Shown: piece by piece, positions 17,480 to 27,100 of the stretch
How the letters are laid out: every line of letters starts with the position of its first letter
How positions within the stretch are numbered: position 1 is the first letter of the stretch
Source: Gracilibacillus dipsosauri
GTDB lineage: Bacteria > Bacillota > Bacilli > Bacillales > Amphibacillaceae
Reading direction: 5' to 3'
DNA length: 64,000 nt
Assembly: GCF_003176895.1 (NCBI RefSeq)
Contig: NZ_QGTD01000001.1
Coordinates: forward strand, 62,001-126,000
Program-made: the position numbers and the translations under genes
Notes under the pieces: model-generated
The model's database searches: none
What the model was told of the DNA's origin: nothing
The model's input: the letters and a program-made list of their open reading frames with translations, nothing else

Positions 17480-18994
17480 TTAGCTCTGCGATACTTTCGA
17501 ATCCTTTTTATGCTCAGTTATATCAGAAAAGGAAGCGACATATCGAATGGGATCTCCTGCTTCGTCCTTCACTGTACTAATATTTAGCCATTCAAGATAT
17601 AGTTCACCATTTTTTCGTTTGTTCCAAATCTCCCCTTGCCACTGGCCCTGTTCCTTCATTTCTTTCCACATCTTTTGATAGAAGGATGGAGATTGTTTGC
17701 CTGATTTTAAAACAGATGGGGTTTTTCCAATAATCTCTCCCTCATTGTAACCTGTTAATGTCGTAAAAGCAGGATTCACAGCGATAATTTTTCCATTCGG
17801 ATGGGTAACCATAATTCCCTGTCCTGTAGATTTAAATACGTCATTTGAAATTTTCAGACGGTCATGGTAATACATCCATACAACTAATACTAAACTCGCC
17901 AAAGCCATTTGGGATAATAACATAAAACCAATCGCATAATGACCTGTGATGGAATGAACAATCGATAGGATAAGTGGTGGAAAAAATCCGCCTAAGCCAC
18001 CCATCATCGATACAATCCCATTCACAATCCCTGCTTGATTCTGAAAATACATCGGCACTAGCTTAAATAGCACACCATTACCTATACCAGCAGAAACGGC
18101 AATCGCAATTGAGCCAATGGTATAAAGGCCAATCGAAGGCGAGAAAGCTAACAAAATAGCAGCAATCGTATATATCGTAAAAACGCCTGTCAATAAATAC
18201 ATTGGCTTAAACCGATCACCTAGCCAACCACCAAGTGGCCGAATGAATGTAGCTACTGCAATAAAACCAGCCGTTCTTAAGCCTGCATCTACTCGAGCCA
18301 ATTCGAAGTTAGAAACGAGGAAGTTGGGTAAGTAGACCGTAAATGCGACAAAGGAGCCAAATGTAATAAAATAAAATAGTGAAAACAACCATAATTTTTC
18401 GTTTTTATATACACTTTTGATTTGTTCCATGATTGGTGTTTTCATTTTTTCTTCTTTTCGATCACCAAGGAAAATATTTAGTGCAATAAAAATAAGTAAC
18501 AAAATCAAATACACTTTGACTGTTAAGGACCAACCAATTTGTGTGGCTACAACAGGTGCAGAGAACGTCGTTACCGCTGTTCCAATATTACCTACACCAT
18601 ACAACCCATTTACAAAACCTTGTTTTTCCTTAGGATAATATTTAGGAAGGGAAGTAACACCGACTGAGAAAACCGCACCACCTATCCCTAAGAAAAGACC
18701 ACCTATCATTAAATCAACAAAGCTCGAAGCCTCACTAATATAAAATACCGGAAATAACAAGAGAATAAAGCTTGTGATAAATACTATTCTGGCACCATAT
18801 AAATTGGTAAAGTATCCGAGCGGGATCCGTAAAATGGATCCTAATATAACTGGAATAGCCGTTAGAATAGCAATACTCTCTGCTGGAATATGGATATCCT
18901 CAGTCATAAAAGGTACTAGCGAAGATATGAGCACCCAGACCATAAAACCTACGACAAGATTTAAGGTTTGCAATGGCAATTGTATTTTTTTCAT
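17480..18994 (-). CDS. NarK-type nitrate/nitrite MFS transporter fused to a C-terminal PAS domain
   Basis: This 504-residue fusion has residues 1-378 as a 12-helix MFS carrier of the nitrate/nitrite porter family, with motifs GYFTNLYGAR, FSVGVTSLPKYYP and the GGLGGFFPP glycine-rich signature. Residues about 384-496 form a PAS plus PAC domain (FKSTGQGIMVTHPNGKI, NPAFTTLTGY, IIGKTPS, then YVASFSDITEHKK). The usual NarK/NarT protein has about 390 residues and no PAS. The gene follows nreC and ends the nitrate island; an NreC-box-like site lies 84-97 bp upstream. The MFS part would import nitrate or exchange it for nitrite. The PAS may sense redox, oxygen or energy state and gate transport, which is an inference. 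Confidence 0.92.
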   Translation of the reverse strand: MKKIQLPLQTLNLVVGFMVWVLISSLVPFMTEDIHIPAESIAILTAIPVILGSILRIPLGYFTNLYGARIVFITSFILLLFPVFYISEASSFVDLMIGGLFLGIGGAVFSVGVTSLPKYYPKEKQGFVNGLYGVGNIGTAVTTFSAPVVATQIGWSLTVKVYLILLLIFIALNIFLGDRKEEKMKTPIMEQIKSVYKNEKLWLFSLFYFITFGSFVAFTVYLPNFLVSNFELARVDAGLRTAGFIAVATFIRPLGGWLGDRFKPMYLLTGVFTIYTIAAILLAFSPSIGLYTIGSIAIAVSAGIGNGVLFKLVPMYFQNQAGIVNGIVSMMGGLGGFFPPLILSIVHSITGHYAIGFMLLSQMALASLVLVVWMYYHDRLKISNDVFKSTGQGIMVTHPNGKIIAVNPAFTTLTGYNEGEIIGKTPSVLKSGKQSPSFYQKMWKEMKEQGQWQGEIWNKRKNGELYLEWLNISTVKDEAGDPIRYVASFSDITEHKKDSKVSQS

Positions 18995-19077
18995 GATTCA
19001 CTCACCTTTACTTATGTTCTGAAAAGGTTTTTTAGATTCCCAATTCCATTGTATATTTTTCCTCGAATCAAATAAAT

Positions 19078-19091
19078 TAGGGAGTTCCCCA
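19078..19091 (-). promoter_or_regulatory. NreC-box-like palindrome upstream of the NarK-PAS gene
   Basis: TAGGG-AGTT-CCCCA matches the NreC consensus TAGGG-N4-CCCTA at nine of ten fixed positions. On the minus strand it is followed after 22 nt by TATACA, a possible -10, which would place the box near -41. It overlaps the nreC terminator hairpin. Confidence 0.65.
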
Positions 19092-19110
19092 CTCAGATGA
19101 GGATACTCCC
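19080..19110 (-). terminator. Hairpin after nreC
   Basis: GGGAGT and ACTCCC pair around inner complementary bases (TCATC/GATGA partly) directly after the nreC stop codon. It lacks a long T-run, so termination may be partial and allow read-through into the NarK-PAS gene. It shares bases with the NreC-box-like site. Confidence 0.5.
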
Positions 19111-19755
19111 TTAAAATTCTAACAATTTCTTTTTTAACGCATATTCGACTAATTCAGGCTTACTCTTTAGATTTAATTTTTCCATAATCTTTGCTTTATG
19201 TGCTTCGACTGTTTTGACAGAAATATATAGCATTTCGGCAATCTCTTTATTTCCATATCCTTTTGCGACCAACGGCAAAATCTCTAATTCCCTTTTCGAT
19301 AAAATCTCAAGCCTATCGTCCTGATTTGCTTCACCATTTTTGATGAATTCACGGACAAGAGAGTTGGTCATTTTAGGTGAAATATAGGTTCCATTGTTTT
19401 TCACCGTACGAATCGCTGCTATTAATTCTTGGTCTGGCGCATTTTTTAGTATATAGCCTGCTGCACCATTTTTTAATACATGAAATAAATATTCGTCATC
19501 ATCATGCATGGTTAAGATTAATATTTTCGTAGAGGGAAAATCCTCATGAATTCTTCCTGTTGCAATTAAACCACTTTCTCCCGGAGGCATGCTTAAATCT
19601 AGTAATAAAACATCCGGCTCATGTTGTGCCACCTTTTGATAGGCTTCCATTCCATCTGCCGCCGTATCTACAACTTCCATATCATTCTGGAAATTTATTA
19701 TCATAGAAAATCCGCTTCTCACAACAGCATGATCATCTGCGATCACAATCTTCAT
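19111..19755 (-). CDS. nreC: Response regulator NreC (NarL/LuxR type), nitrate-oxygen response
   Basis: This 214-residue regulator has a receiver domain with Asp53 ([10 protein letters not shown]), Thr and Lys of the switch, then a LuxR-type HTH at about 148-205 ([36 protein letters not shown]). Position and sequence fit NreC of Staphylococcus, which when phosphorylated by NreB activates narGHJI, nir and narT. The gene starts five bases after the nreB stop. Boxes resembling its known target TAGGG-N4-CCCTA occur upstream of narG, the NarK-PAS gene, the Ric gene and the hemerythrin gene in this window. Confidence 0.93.
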   Translation of the reverse strand: MKIVIADDHAVVRSGFSMIINFQNDMEVVDTAADGMEAYQKVAQHEPDVLLLDLSMPPGESGLIATGRIHEDFPSTKILILTMHDDDEYLFHVLKNGAAGYILKNAPDQELIAAIRTVKNNGTYISPKMTNSLVREFIKNGEANQDDRLEILSKRELEILPLVAKGYGNKEIAEMLYISVKTVEAHKAKIMEKLNLKSKPELVEYALKKKLLEF

Positions 19756-19760
19756 GGGCT

Positions 19761-20816
19761 TTACTCCTCCTCCAATTGATTTGGTATAGGAACCGACAGA
19801 AAAACAGTCGTTCCTTTATGATGCTCGGAATGGACCTTTAGCTTACCATTAATCAGTTCCGCCCGTTCCTTCATGCCAAACAAACCGATACCAGACCCTT
19901 TTACTGTCGGATGGTCTACATCAAAGCCTTCTCCTTTATCCCGTACATAAAGCTCTAGTCGATCTTCACTTTCCGTAAGAATAACCGTTATTTCTGCAAC
20001 CTTTGCATACTTAACAGCATTCAATACCGCTTCCTGACAAATACGATAAACGGTTGTTTCCATATTTGGTAGATAACGGCGCTGCTTGATCGTAGAAGTA
20101 AAGCTTACTTCAATGCCATAGGTTTGTTTCACCCATTTAAAATGTGAGCGAAACGCTGCCTCTAGGCCAAGATCATCAAGAGAAGCTGGCCGTAAAAATA
20201 CGGATAGATCACGAATATCCTCAATCAAACGGTTTAGCGTTCCTTCCGTATCATCTATTTTCTTTAGAATATCCTTCTCATCCATATACCTCATTACACG
20301 AATATCAACAAGTGTACTAATCAGCTCTTGAACGACACTATCATGAAGCTCTCTAGAAATACGCCTTCGTTCTTTCTCCTGAGCATCGATAGTTTTTTGA
20401 AGCATCTTGTTGCGATAAACAAGCTCTTGTTTTTTATATTGTAAAGTTAAATCACGGAGCATAAACACATACACTCCGTTTTCCTCATCGATCATGTGGT
20501 AACTAGCAGCATATGGTACAATTCCTTTACCATTCGTTTCTAAATAAACCTGAAATGAGGTAAAATCACTTTCGGGATCCTTTAAATAGCAATGCACACA
20601 GGTCATTAGATGCTCATCACTCGTGTACCCCCTACAAAAGGAGCAAAGGGAATTAATGTTTCCACCTTTAATTTTTTGTAACAAACTAGGGTCGATAATT
20701 TGTTCTGCAGCTGGATTTAGGGATAGGATATTCCCCTCTTCATCCAGGAAGAAAATTGCTTCTGTGCTGTTTTGATACATCTTGACTAAAAAATCGATCA
20801 TCTGATTATTCGTCAT
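19761..20816 (-). CDS. nreB: Oxygen-sensing histidine kinase NreB
   Basis: This 351-residue soluble kinase has an N-terminal PAS domain with Cys58, Cys61, Cys73 and Cys76 (C-x2-C-x11-C-x2-C), the ligand set of the oxygen-labile [4Fe-4S] cluster of NreB. HisKA_3 carries His158 in [11 protein letters not shown], followed by HATPase_c ([19 protein letters not shown]). With the ATG at 20816 these residues sit exactly one position before those I recall for S. carnosus NreB (59, 62, 74, 77; His159), which supports this start. An alternative TTG at 20825 would overlap the nreA stop (TTGA) and has a GGAG 11 bases upstream. Without oxygen it phosphorylates NreC. Confidence 0.93.
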   Translation of the reverse strand: MTNNQMIDFLVKMYQNSTEAIFFLDEEGNILSLNPAAEQIIDPSLLQKIKGGNINSLCSFCRGYTSDEHLMTCVHCYLKDPESDFTSFQVYLETNGKGIVPYAASYHMIDEENGVYVFMLRDLTLQYKKQELVYRNKMLQKTIDAQEKERRRISRELHDSVVQELISTLVDIRVMRYMDEKDILKKIDDTEGTLNRLIEDIRDLSVFLRPASLDDLGLEAAFRSHFKWVKQTYGIEVSFTSTIKQRRYLPNMETTVYRICQEAVLNAVKYAKVAEITVILTESEDRLELYVRDKGEGFDVDHPTVKGSGIGLFGMKERAELINGKLKVHSEHHKGTTVFLSVPIPNQLEEE

Positions 20817-20821
20817 TTGAA

Positions 20822-21274
20822 TCAATTTGTCATCAACTCCTGCAGATAAAGTGGACCGAAGCACTCACCAAGTTCATCCATCATACGTTGATATAATGCT
20901 ATGCCTGCTCCTTCAATTTCTCTACTTGCTACTAGCAAAACAGCTGTGACACGGTGATTTTTGAATAGCGGCAATGCGACAAAGCTCTTTATTTGTTCAA
21001 ACTGAAGAATCGGATAATGATACATCTTGTTTGGATCTATTTGAGTAGGTACATTGGATACAATATAAGGCTTCCCAGATTTAAAAACAGCACCAGCAAC
21101 CCCTTTGCCTGTACGTAATTGAATCCTCTTATATTGCTGGTTTAAATTACCAGATATATACTTCCATTTTAATAAAAACTGCTCCTCAGGTAAAACCATA
21201 GCTAGAGCAACTAAATCAACTTCGTAAATTTCATGAAGCTGATGAATCGCCGTTTGAAAGTCAAAGGATTCCAT
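20822..21274 (-). CDS. nreA: Nitrate sensor NreA (GAF domain)
   Basis: This 150-residue GAF-domain protein contains the GKGVAGAVFKSGKPYIVSN segment near residues 66-85, typical of GAF folds. NreA binds nitrate and restrains NreB when nitrate is absent, so the pair reads oxygen and nitrate together. The ATG at 21274 is chosen because AAGGGGAG precedes it at proper spacing; an upstream TTG in frame has no such site. It lies between narI and nreB, about 100 bp after narI, on the same strand. Confidence 0.9.
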   Translation of the reverse strand: MESFDFQTAIHQLHEIYEVDLVALAMVLPEEQFLLKWKYISGNLNQQYKRIQLRTGKGVAGAVFKSGKPYIVSNVPTQIDPNKMYHYPILQFEQIKSFVALPLFKNHRVTAVLLVASREIEGAGIALYQRMMDELGECFGPLYLQELMTN

Positions 21275-21375
21275 ACCTTCTCCCCTTCTTTCCAATAATG
21301 TAAGACCCCTATCAATGGGCTTTCAGATATTAGCGTCGTTCTTGAAGCAAGAGACGGCTAACTCTATAATCATGG

Positions 21376-22065
21376 TTAAGACGTTTTTCTTTTTTTATGT
21401 CTTCTATATAGAATATAACTTCTACCAATATAATTCAATGGTACACTCCACACGTGAACCAAACGTGTAAAGGGCCATATAGCAAAAATGAGAAAGCCAG
21501 TAAATACATGAAGCTTAAAGGTTAGCGGAACATCTGTCATATAAGAAGGATCTGGTCGAAAAATAAGTAGGTCCCGAAACCATACAGAAATCGTCTCACG
21601 GTAATCAAAGTCATGCTGCACGTTATTCGTAACTAATGTGGAATAAACACCCATAAACACAATAAATAACAGCAAAATATTAACAATGATATCCGATGTA
21701 GAGCTTAGCTTACGGACCGATTCTTTCGTAATACGTCTAGAGGTTAGAAGTAGCATTCCCGCTAAAGTAACCACACCAAAAAATCCACCAGCATAAACAG
21801 CCCCAATATGATATAGGTGATCATTTACACCTAATGCCTCCATCCAGGACTTCGGTATCCCTAGTCCTGCCACATGGCCTAATATAACGGGTATTATCCC
21901 GATGTGGAATAATAAACTACCGATCATGAGCTGTTTTTTCTCAATAAATTCACTAGATTTCGCCGTCCAACTAAATTGATCGTGCTTATAGCGATAGAAA
22001 TGCCCGATTAAAAATGAAGCAATGCAAAGATAAGGGAAAATCACCCACAAAAATTGATTTATCAT
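21376..22065 (-). CDS. narI: Respiratory nitrate reductase gamma subunit (cytochrome b)
   Basis: This 229-residue membrane protein has five predicted helices. Histidines suited to bind the two b-type hemes lie in helix regions (GHFYRYKHD, SLLFHIGIIPVILGHVAGL, and LHVFTGFLIFAIWPFTRLVHVW). It takes electrons from menaquinol and passes them to NarH. Length and order match other NarI proteins. The ATG overlaps the narJ stop by four bases (ATGA). Confidence 0.95.
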   Translation of the reverse strand: MINQFLWVIFPYLCIASFLIGHFYRYKHDQFSWTAKSSEFIEKKQLMIGSLLFHIGIIPVILGHVAGLGIPKSWMEALGVNDHLYHIGAVYAGGFFGVVTLAGMLLLTSRRITKESVRKLSSTSDIIVNILLLFIVFMGVYSTLVTNNVQHDFDYRETISVWFRDLLIFRPDPSYMTDVPLTFKLHVFTGFLIFAIWPFTRLVHVWSVPLNYIGRSYILYRRHKKRKTS

Positions 22066-22637
22066 TTGGATTCAACCTCCTGCTTTAGCACACAGGATTT
22101 CATCAGCTCACGCATCCCTTGAATTAAATAGAAATAAGGACTATTTTGTTTTTCCAAGGTCTGCAATAAGTGATAGGTCCCGTCTTCGATTACAGCAAAT
22201 AATAACGAGAAACTCTCTAGTGATCGTTCATCTTCTAGCCAATCTGCAGCAAAGATAAATTCACACATTAATGGTAGATAGTCTGAAAGTTCTGCTTGAT
22301 CCATATTTAATCCATACATCTCATATAAGACCTTAAGGCGGGCAAGCATTTGCCCACGCTCCTTACTATCTTCGAATTTAGCATAGGTCATGTATAAGGT
22401 TGCTTTTTTCTGAAAATCAAATGTTTCAATATATTGCTCTTGAATCTTATCCAGCTCATCGAATTTACCGATCTTATCCCAATACGACCGAATAGATGAA
22501 AGTCCCGGCATACCTGATGCAAAAGTTGCCTCAAAGAATTCCTCGTTAAAGATCGATAACTCCTCCGGATAGGAGAGATGTTGACTGAAAAAATCAAATG
22601 CTTGCTTATATTGATTTAATTTTTCTAAATTAATCAC
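22062..22637 (-). CDS. narJ: Nitrate reductase assembly chaperone NarJ
   Basis: This 191-residue, mostly helical chaperone (TorD/NarJ family) is needed to insert molybdenum cofactor into NarG; it is not part of the final enzyme. I choose the GTG at 22637 (protein VINLEKLNQYK...) because GGAGGG lies seven bases upstream, although the frame is open much further. The GTG lies within the last codons of narH (GTGATTAA), so the two are translationally coupled. Typical motifs include a Pro/Leu-rich DYLPLMCEFI segment around residue 120. Confidence 0.93.
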   Translation of the reverse strand: MINLEKLNQYKQAFDFFSQHLSYPEELSIFNEEFFEATFASGMPGLSSIRSYWDKIGKFDELDKIQEQYIETFDFQKKATLYMTYAKFEDSKERGQMLARLKVLYEMYGLNMDQAELSDYLPLMCEFIFAADWLEDERSLESFSLLFAVIEDGTYHLLQTLEKQNSPYFYLIQGMRELMKSCVLKQEVESK

Positions 22638-24165
22638 GCCAAATCCCTCCATAGAAGGTTTCTTCGTATATTTCCTTTCCTGATTTCTCCACTGGCATAG
22701 ATGGACCACATCCGTCACAGCCCATATCATAGCCTTCAGATCCTTGCGCACGATACGTATCCATATATCCTTCCTTATGGGAGGTAGGAATAACGAAACG
22801 ATCCTCATATTTAGCGATGGAAAGCAAGCGATACATTTGCTGTGTTTGATGTGCAGAAAGACCAACCCGGTCTAGACGGGATTCGTCGAATTCTTTTCCA
22901 CTTGATAAAGCGCGCATATAGGACCGCATCATGGCCATTCGCTGCAATGCTTCTTTTACTGCATCGGCATCACCAGCTGTTAACATATTAGCTAAATACT
23001 GAATCGGTGTACGCATTTCCTCAATAGCTGGGAAAATAGCATCCGGATTTTTAATCGAATCCCTTCCTTCGAAATAACTCATAATCGGACTAAGTGGTGG
23101 CACATACCATACCATCGGCAATGTTCGATACTCTGGGTGTAATGGAAAGGCTAGTTTATATTCGATGGCAAGCTTATATACTGGTGAATTTTGTGCTGCT
23201 TCAATCCAATCCTCTGAAATCCCATCTTTTCTTGCTTGCTTAATTATTTCCGGATCATGTGGATCTAGAAATAGATCACATTGTGCTTCATACAAATCTT
23301 TTTCATCAGGAGTTGATGCTGCCTCTAAGACACGATCAGCATCATAAAGGAGTACTCCTAAATAACGAATTCTCCCCGTACATGTTTCAGAGCAAACAGT
23401 TGGGAGGCCTGATTCGATCCTTGGAAAACAGAAGGTACATTTTTCTGCTTTATTTGTTTGCCAGTTAAAGTACACTTTTTTATACGGGCAGCCTGTCATG
23501 CAATAACGCCAGCCACGGCATGCCTCTTGATCCACTAAAACAATCCCATCTTCGTCTCGCTTGTACATAGCTCCAGATGGACATGATGCCACACAGCTTG
23601 GATTGAGGCAGTGTTCACAAAGCCTTGGTAAATACATCATAAATGCTTGCTCAAAATTAAATTTAATCTCTTCTTCGATTTTTTCCACATTCGGATCTTT
23701 CGGTCCAGTGACATGTGCCCCAGCTAAATCATCCTCCCAGTTTGGCCCCCATTTGACCTCCATTTTCTCACCAGTGACTGCTGAATGAGGTCGCGCAACA
23801 GGCTGATGCTTTTTTTCCTCTGAAGTGGTTAAATGCTCGTAATTATAAGTCCATGGCTCGTAATAATCCTTCATTTCTGGCATATCTGGGTTATAAAAGA
23901 TTTTCCCCATTGCGATTTTGGATAGCTTGGAGCCAGATTTGAGCTCCAGCTTCCCTTTTCGCATTTGCCAGCCACCTTTATATTGTTCCTGATCCTCCCA
24001 TCGCTTTGGATAGCCCATTCCTGGTTTTGTCTCAACATTGTTAAACCACATATACTCTGCTCCCGGGCGATTGGTCCAGGTGCTCTTACACGTAACACTA
24101 CAGGTGTGGCAGCCAATACATTTGTCTAAGTTCATAACCATTGCCACTTGTGCTTTAATCTTCAA
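22630..24165 (-). CDS. narH: Respiratory nitrate reductase beta subunit (iron-sulfur)
   Basis: This 511-residue electron-transfer subunit has four Cys groups for four clusters: CIGCHTCSVTC at the N-terminus, CEHCLNPSCVASCP near 180-195, CRGWRYCMTGCP near 213-225, and CTFCFPR...CSETC near 240-260. The Trp in CRGWRYC replaces a Cys and marks the [3Fe-4S] site, as in other NarH proteins. The start is a TTG at 24165 nine bases after AAGGAGG; it lies within the last codons of narG. It transfers electrons from NarI hemes to NarG. Confidence 0.95.
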   Translation of the reverse strand: MKIKAQVAMVMNLDKCIGCHTCSVTCKSTWTNRPGAEYMWFNNVETKPGMGYPKRWEDQEQYKGGWQMRKGKLELKSGSKLSKIAMGKIFYNPDMPEMKDYYEPWTYNYEHLTTSEEKKHQPVARPHSAVTGEKMEVKWGPNWEDDLAGAHVTGPKDPNVEKIEEEIKFNFEQAFMMYLPRLCEHCLNPSCVASCPSGAMYKRDEDGIVLVDQEACRGWRYCMTGCPYKKVYFNWQTNKAEKCTFCFPRIESGLPTVCSETCTGRIRYLGVLLYDADRVLEAASTPDEKDLYEAQCDLFLDPHDPEIIKQARKDGISEDWIEAAQNSPVYKLAIEYKLAFPLHPEYRTLPMVWYVPPLSPIMSYFEGRDSIKNPDAIFPAIEEMRTPIQYLANMLTAGDADAVKEALQRMAMMRSYMRALSSGKEFDESRLDRVGLSAHQTQQMYRLLSIAKYEDRFVIPTSHKEGYMDTYRAQGSEGYDMGCDGCGPSMPVEKSGKEIYEETFYGGIWRD

Positions 24166-27100
24166 GCCAATCAACCTCCTTCATTTTCCGAACCGCTACA
24201 TATTCATCTCGCTGATTACCAATAGGTCCATAGTAGTTGAAACCATAGCTTAGCTGTGCATATCCTCCAACCATTTGTGTTGGCTTCACGTGAATCCGTG
24301 TCGGGGCATTATGGCTTCCACCACGTTCACCTGTAAGCTCCGATCCGGGCACATTAATATGCTTATCCTGTGCATGATACATAAACATGGTTCCTTGTGG
24401 CATTCGGTGACTGACGACGGCACGTGCTGTAACGACACCATTTCGATTGTAGACCTCTAGCCAATCATTGTCCTCGATATGATGTGCTTTTGCATCGAGA
24501 TCACTTATCCATACCGTTGGTCCTCCTCTAAACAAGGTGAGCATGTGCAAGTTATCTTGGTAGGTAGAATGGATATTCCATTTTCCGTGTGGCGTCAAAT
24601 AACGCAATACGAGAGCATCCTTCCCTCCGATTACCTTCTGATCATGCTTTCCAAAGACCATTGGTGGCAGTGTAGGTTTATAAATTGGCAATGACTCCCC
24701 AAACTGTATAAAGATTTCATGATCGATATAAAAATGCTGTCTTCCAGTCAATGTTCTAAATGGCACTAATCTCTCAATATTTGTCGTGAATGGAGAATAG
24801 CGTTTCTTCCCTTTGTTGGACCCAGTGAATACAGGTGTCGGAATCACTTCACGTGGCTGTGCAGTGATTTGGTCAAAGGTAATCCGTTCTGCTTCCCTAT
24901 CGGATGAGATATCCTTTAATTCCATTCCTGTGTCAGCTTCTAATGACTTATATGCTCGTTGAGAAACGGCTCCATTCGTTGCGGAGGAGATGTGAAGCAT
25001 TGCATTGGCTACCTGTCTCGCTGTTTCCATTTTCGGTAACCCATTTTTAATGGTTTCATCAAAATGTGTACCATTAATTAATTTCAATTCCTCATACTCT
25101 TCCTTAACAGAGAAATTAACCCCATGTGCACCAATTTTTCCTTTTTCAATATTCGGACCTAAGGTGACATATTTATCGTAGATTTTCGTATAGTCCCGTT
25201 CAACGATTTGAATATTCGGCATTGTTTTTCCTGGGATAGCCTCGATCTCCCCTTTTTTCCAATCCTTCACTAATCCATTCGGTTGCGCCATTTCACTAGG
25301 TGAATCATGACCAAGTGGAGCTGTGACCACATCCTGATAGGTTTCAGGTAAACGCTCTTCCGCCATTTTGGAAAAGGTTTTTGCAAGGGATCGATAAATG
25401 TCCCAATCAGAGCGTGATTCCCATAATGGATCAATGGCTGGATTAAATGGGTGAACAAATGGATGCATATCGGTTGATGAAAGATCTGTTTTTTCATACC
25501 ATGTTGCAGCAGGCAAGACTATATCTGCATACATGGGGGTTGCTGTCATACGGAAATCTAATGCTACTAACAGATCTAGCTTTCCTTCAATCTCCTCTTG
25601 ACGCCATTTGATCTCCTCGGGCTTTTCTTCATCATTTTGCTTAGAGAGCAAGCCATCATGTGTACCAAGTAAATGCTTCATAAAGTATTCCTGACCTTTT
25701 GCAGAGCTTGAAATAAGATTGGAACGCCATACGAATAAGGAACGCGGGAAATTCTCTTCTGCATCTGGGTCCTCAATCGCAAAGCTCAGCTCATTAGACT
25801 TAAGCTTTTCAACCGTGTGCTGAATAATCTCTTCTTTTGTCGTTTTACCCAGTTTTTTCGCTTCTTCTGCTAATTTTAAGCTATTCTGATTAAACTGCGG
25901 GTAGGATGGTAACCAGCCTAATCGTGCTGCTAAAGCATTATAATCCGCAGGGTGCTGATAACGAATTTTTTTACTTGTTGGTGATTTTAGCGAGTCATTT
26001 CCCATCTCTTCATATTTCCATTGATCGGAAGCAAAATAGAAAAAGGATGTTGCATTTTGTAAGCGTGGTGGACCTTGCCAATCCTTCGCAAATGCAATGG
26101 ATGACCAGCCTTCGATTGGTCGACATTTTTCTTGACCAACATAATGAGCCCAGCCTCCTCCATTTTTACCTTGAGATGCAGTTAAAATAACTAAGTTTAA
26201 AATAGCGCGATAAATAGTGTCACTGTTAAACCAATGGTTAATCCCTGCCCCCATAATGATCATAGATCTTCCATCAGTATCGATGGCATTTTGTGCAAAC
26301 TCTCGCGCAACTTGTGTCACGATCGATGCCTTTACTCCAGTAATTTTTTCTTGCCATGCGGGAGTATAATGAGATTTATCATCCTCGTATCCCTGCGACT
26401 CAAGGGGACTATTCGCTTTTTTCACACCATATTGGCTGATCATTAAATCATAAACTGTCGTAATTTTTCTTACGGTACCATCCTTTAAGGTAATGGTTTT
26501 TGCTGGGATTGGACGGTTAAAGGTACCGTTCCCTTGATTATCAAAAAATGGAAAGGTAATTTCCTCCCACTTCGCATCAAGTGGGACAATTGATAGGGCA
26601 GGATCCACCTTCGTTCCGTCTTCATTCTCTAATTTTAAATTCCATTGTTTCCCTTCCTCCCAGCGTTGCCCCATTGTGCCATTTGGCACAAGCATTTCTT
26701 TTGTTCTTTCATCGTAAATAACCGGCTTCCAATCAGCATGTTCGGTCTCATAGCCAAGATCACTTGCTCGTAAGAACCTCCCAGCTTTTAACCTGCCATC
26801 CTCCTCATCTAACAAAAGTAAAAATGGCATGTCGGTATACTGTTTGGCATAATTAATAAACATTGGCTCTTTTCGTTGTTCATAAAAATCATCTAAAATA
26901 ACATGTGTCATCGCTTGTGCTAGTGCAGCATCTGTCCCGGGATTTGGTGACAACCAATTATCTGCAAATTTGACATTTTCAGCATAGTCCGGTGCCACGG
27001 AAACAACTTTTGCCCCTTTATAACGTACCTCTGTCATAAAATGGGCATCTGGTGTACGGGTTAATGGTACATTAGAGCCCCACATAATTAAGTAACCGGC

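Noticed and set aside
21296-21375. Terminator between narI and nreA
   Set aside because: No stable stem with T-run can be drawn here, so nreABC is probably transcribed at least partly with narGHJI.
22652-22865. Long N-terminal extension of NarJ
   Set aside because: The frame is open upstream but overlaps narH for more than 200 bases; the GTG at 22637 has a perfect Shine-Dalgarno and gives a normal NarJ length.
25906-26446. Open frames on the plus strand inside narG
   Set aside because: They lie opposite a full-length NarG with intact cofactor motifs, have no ribosome site and no recognisable protein features.
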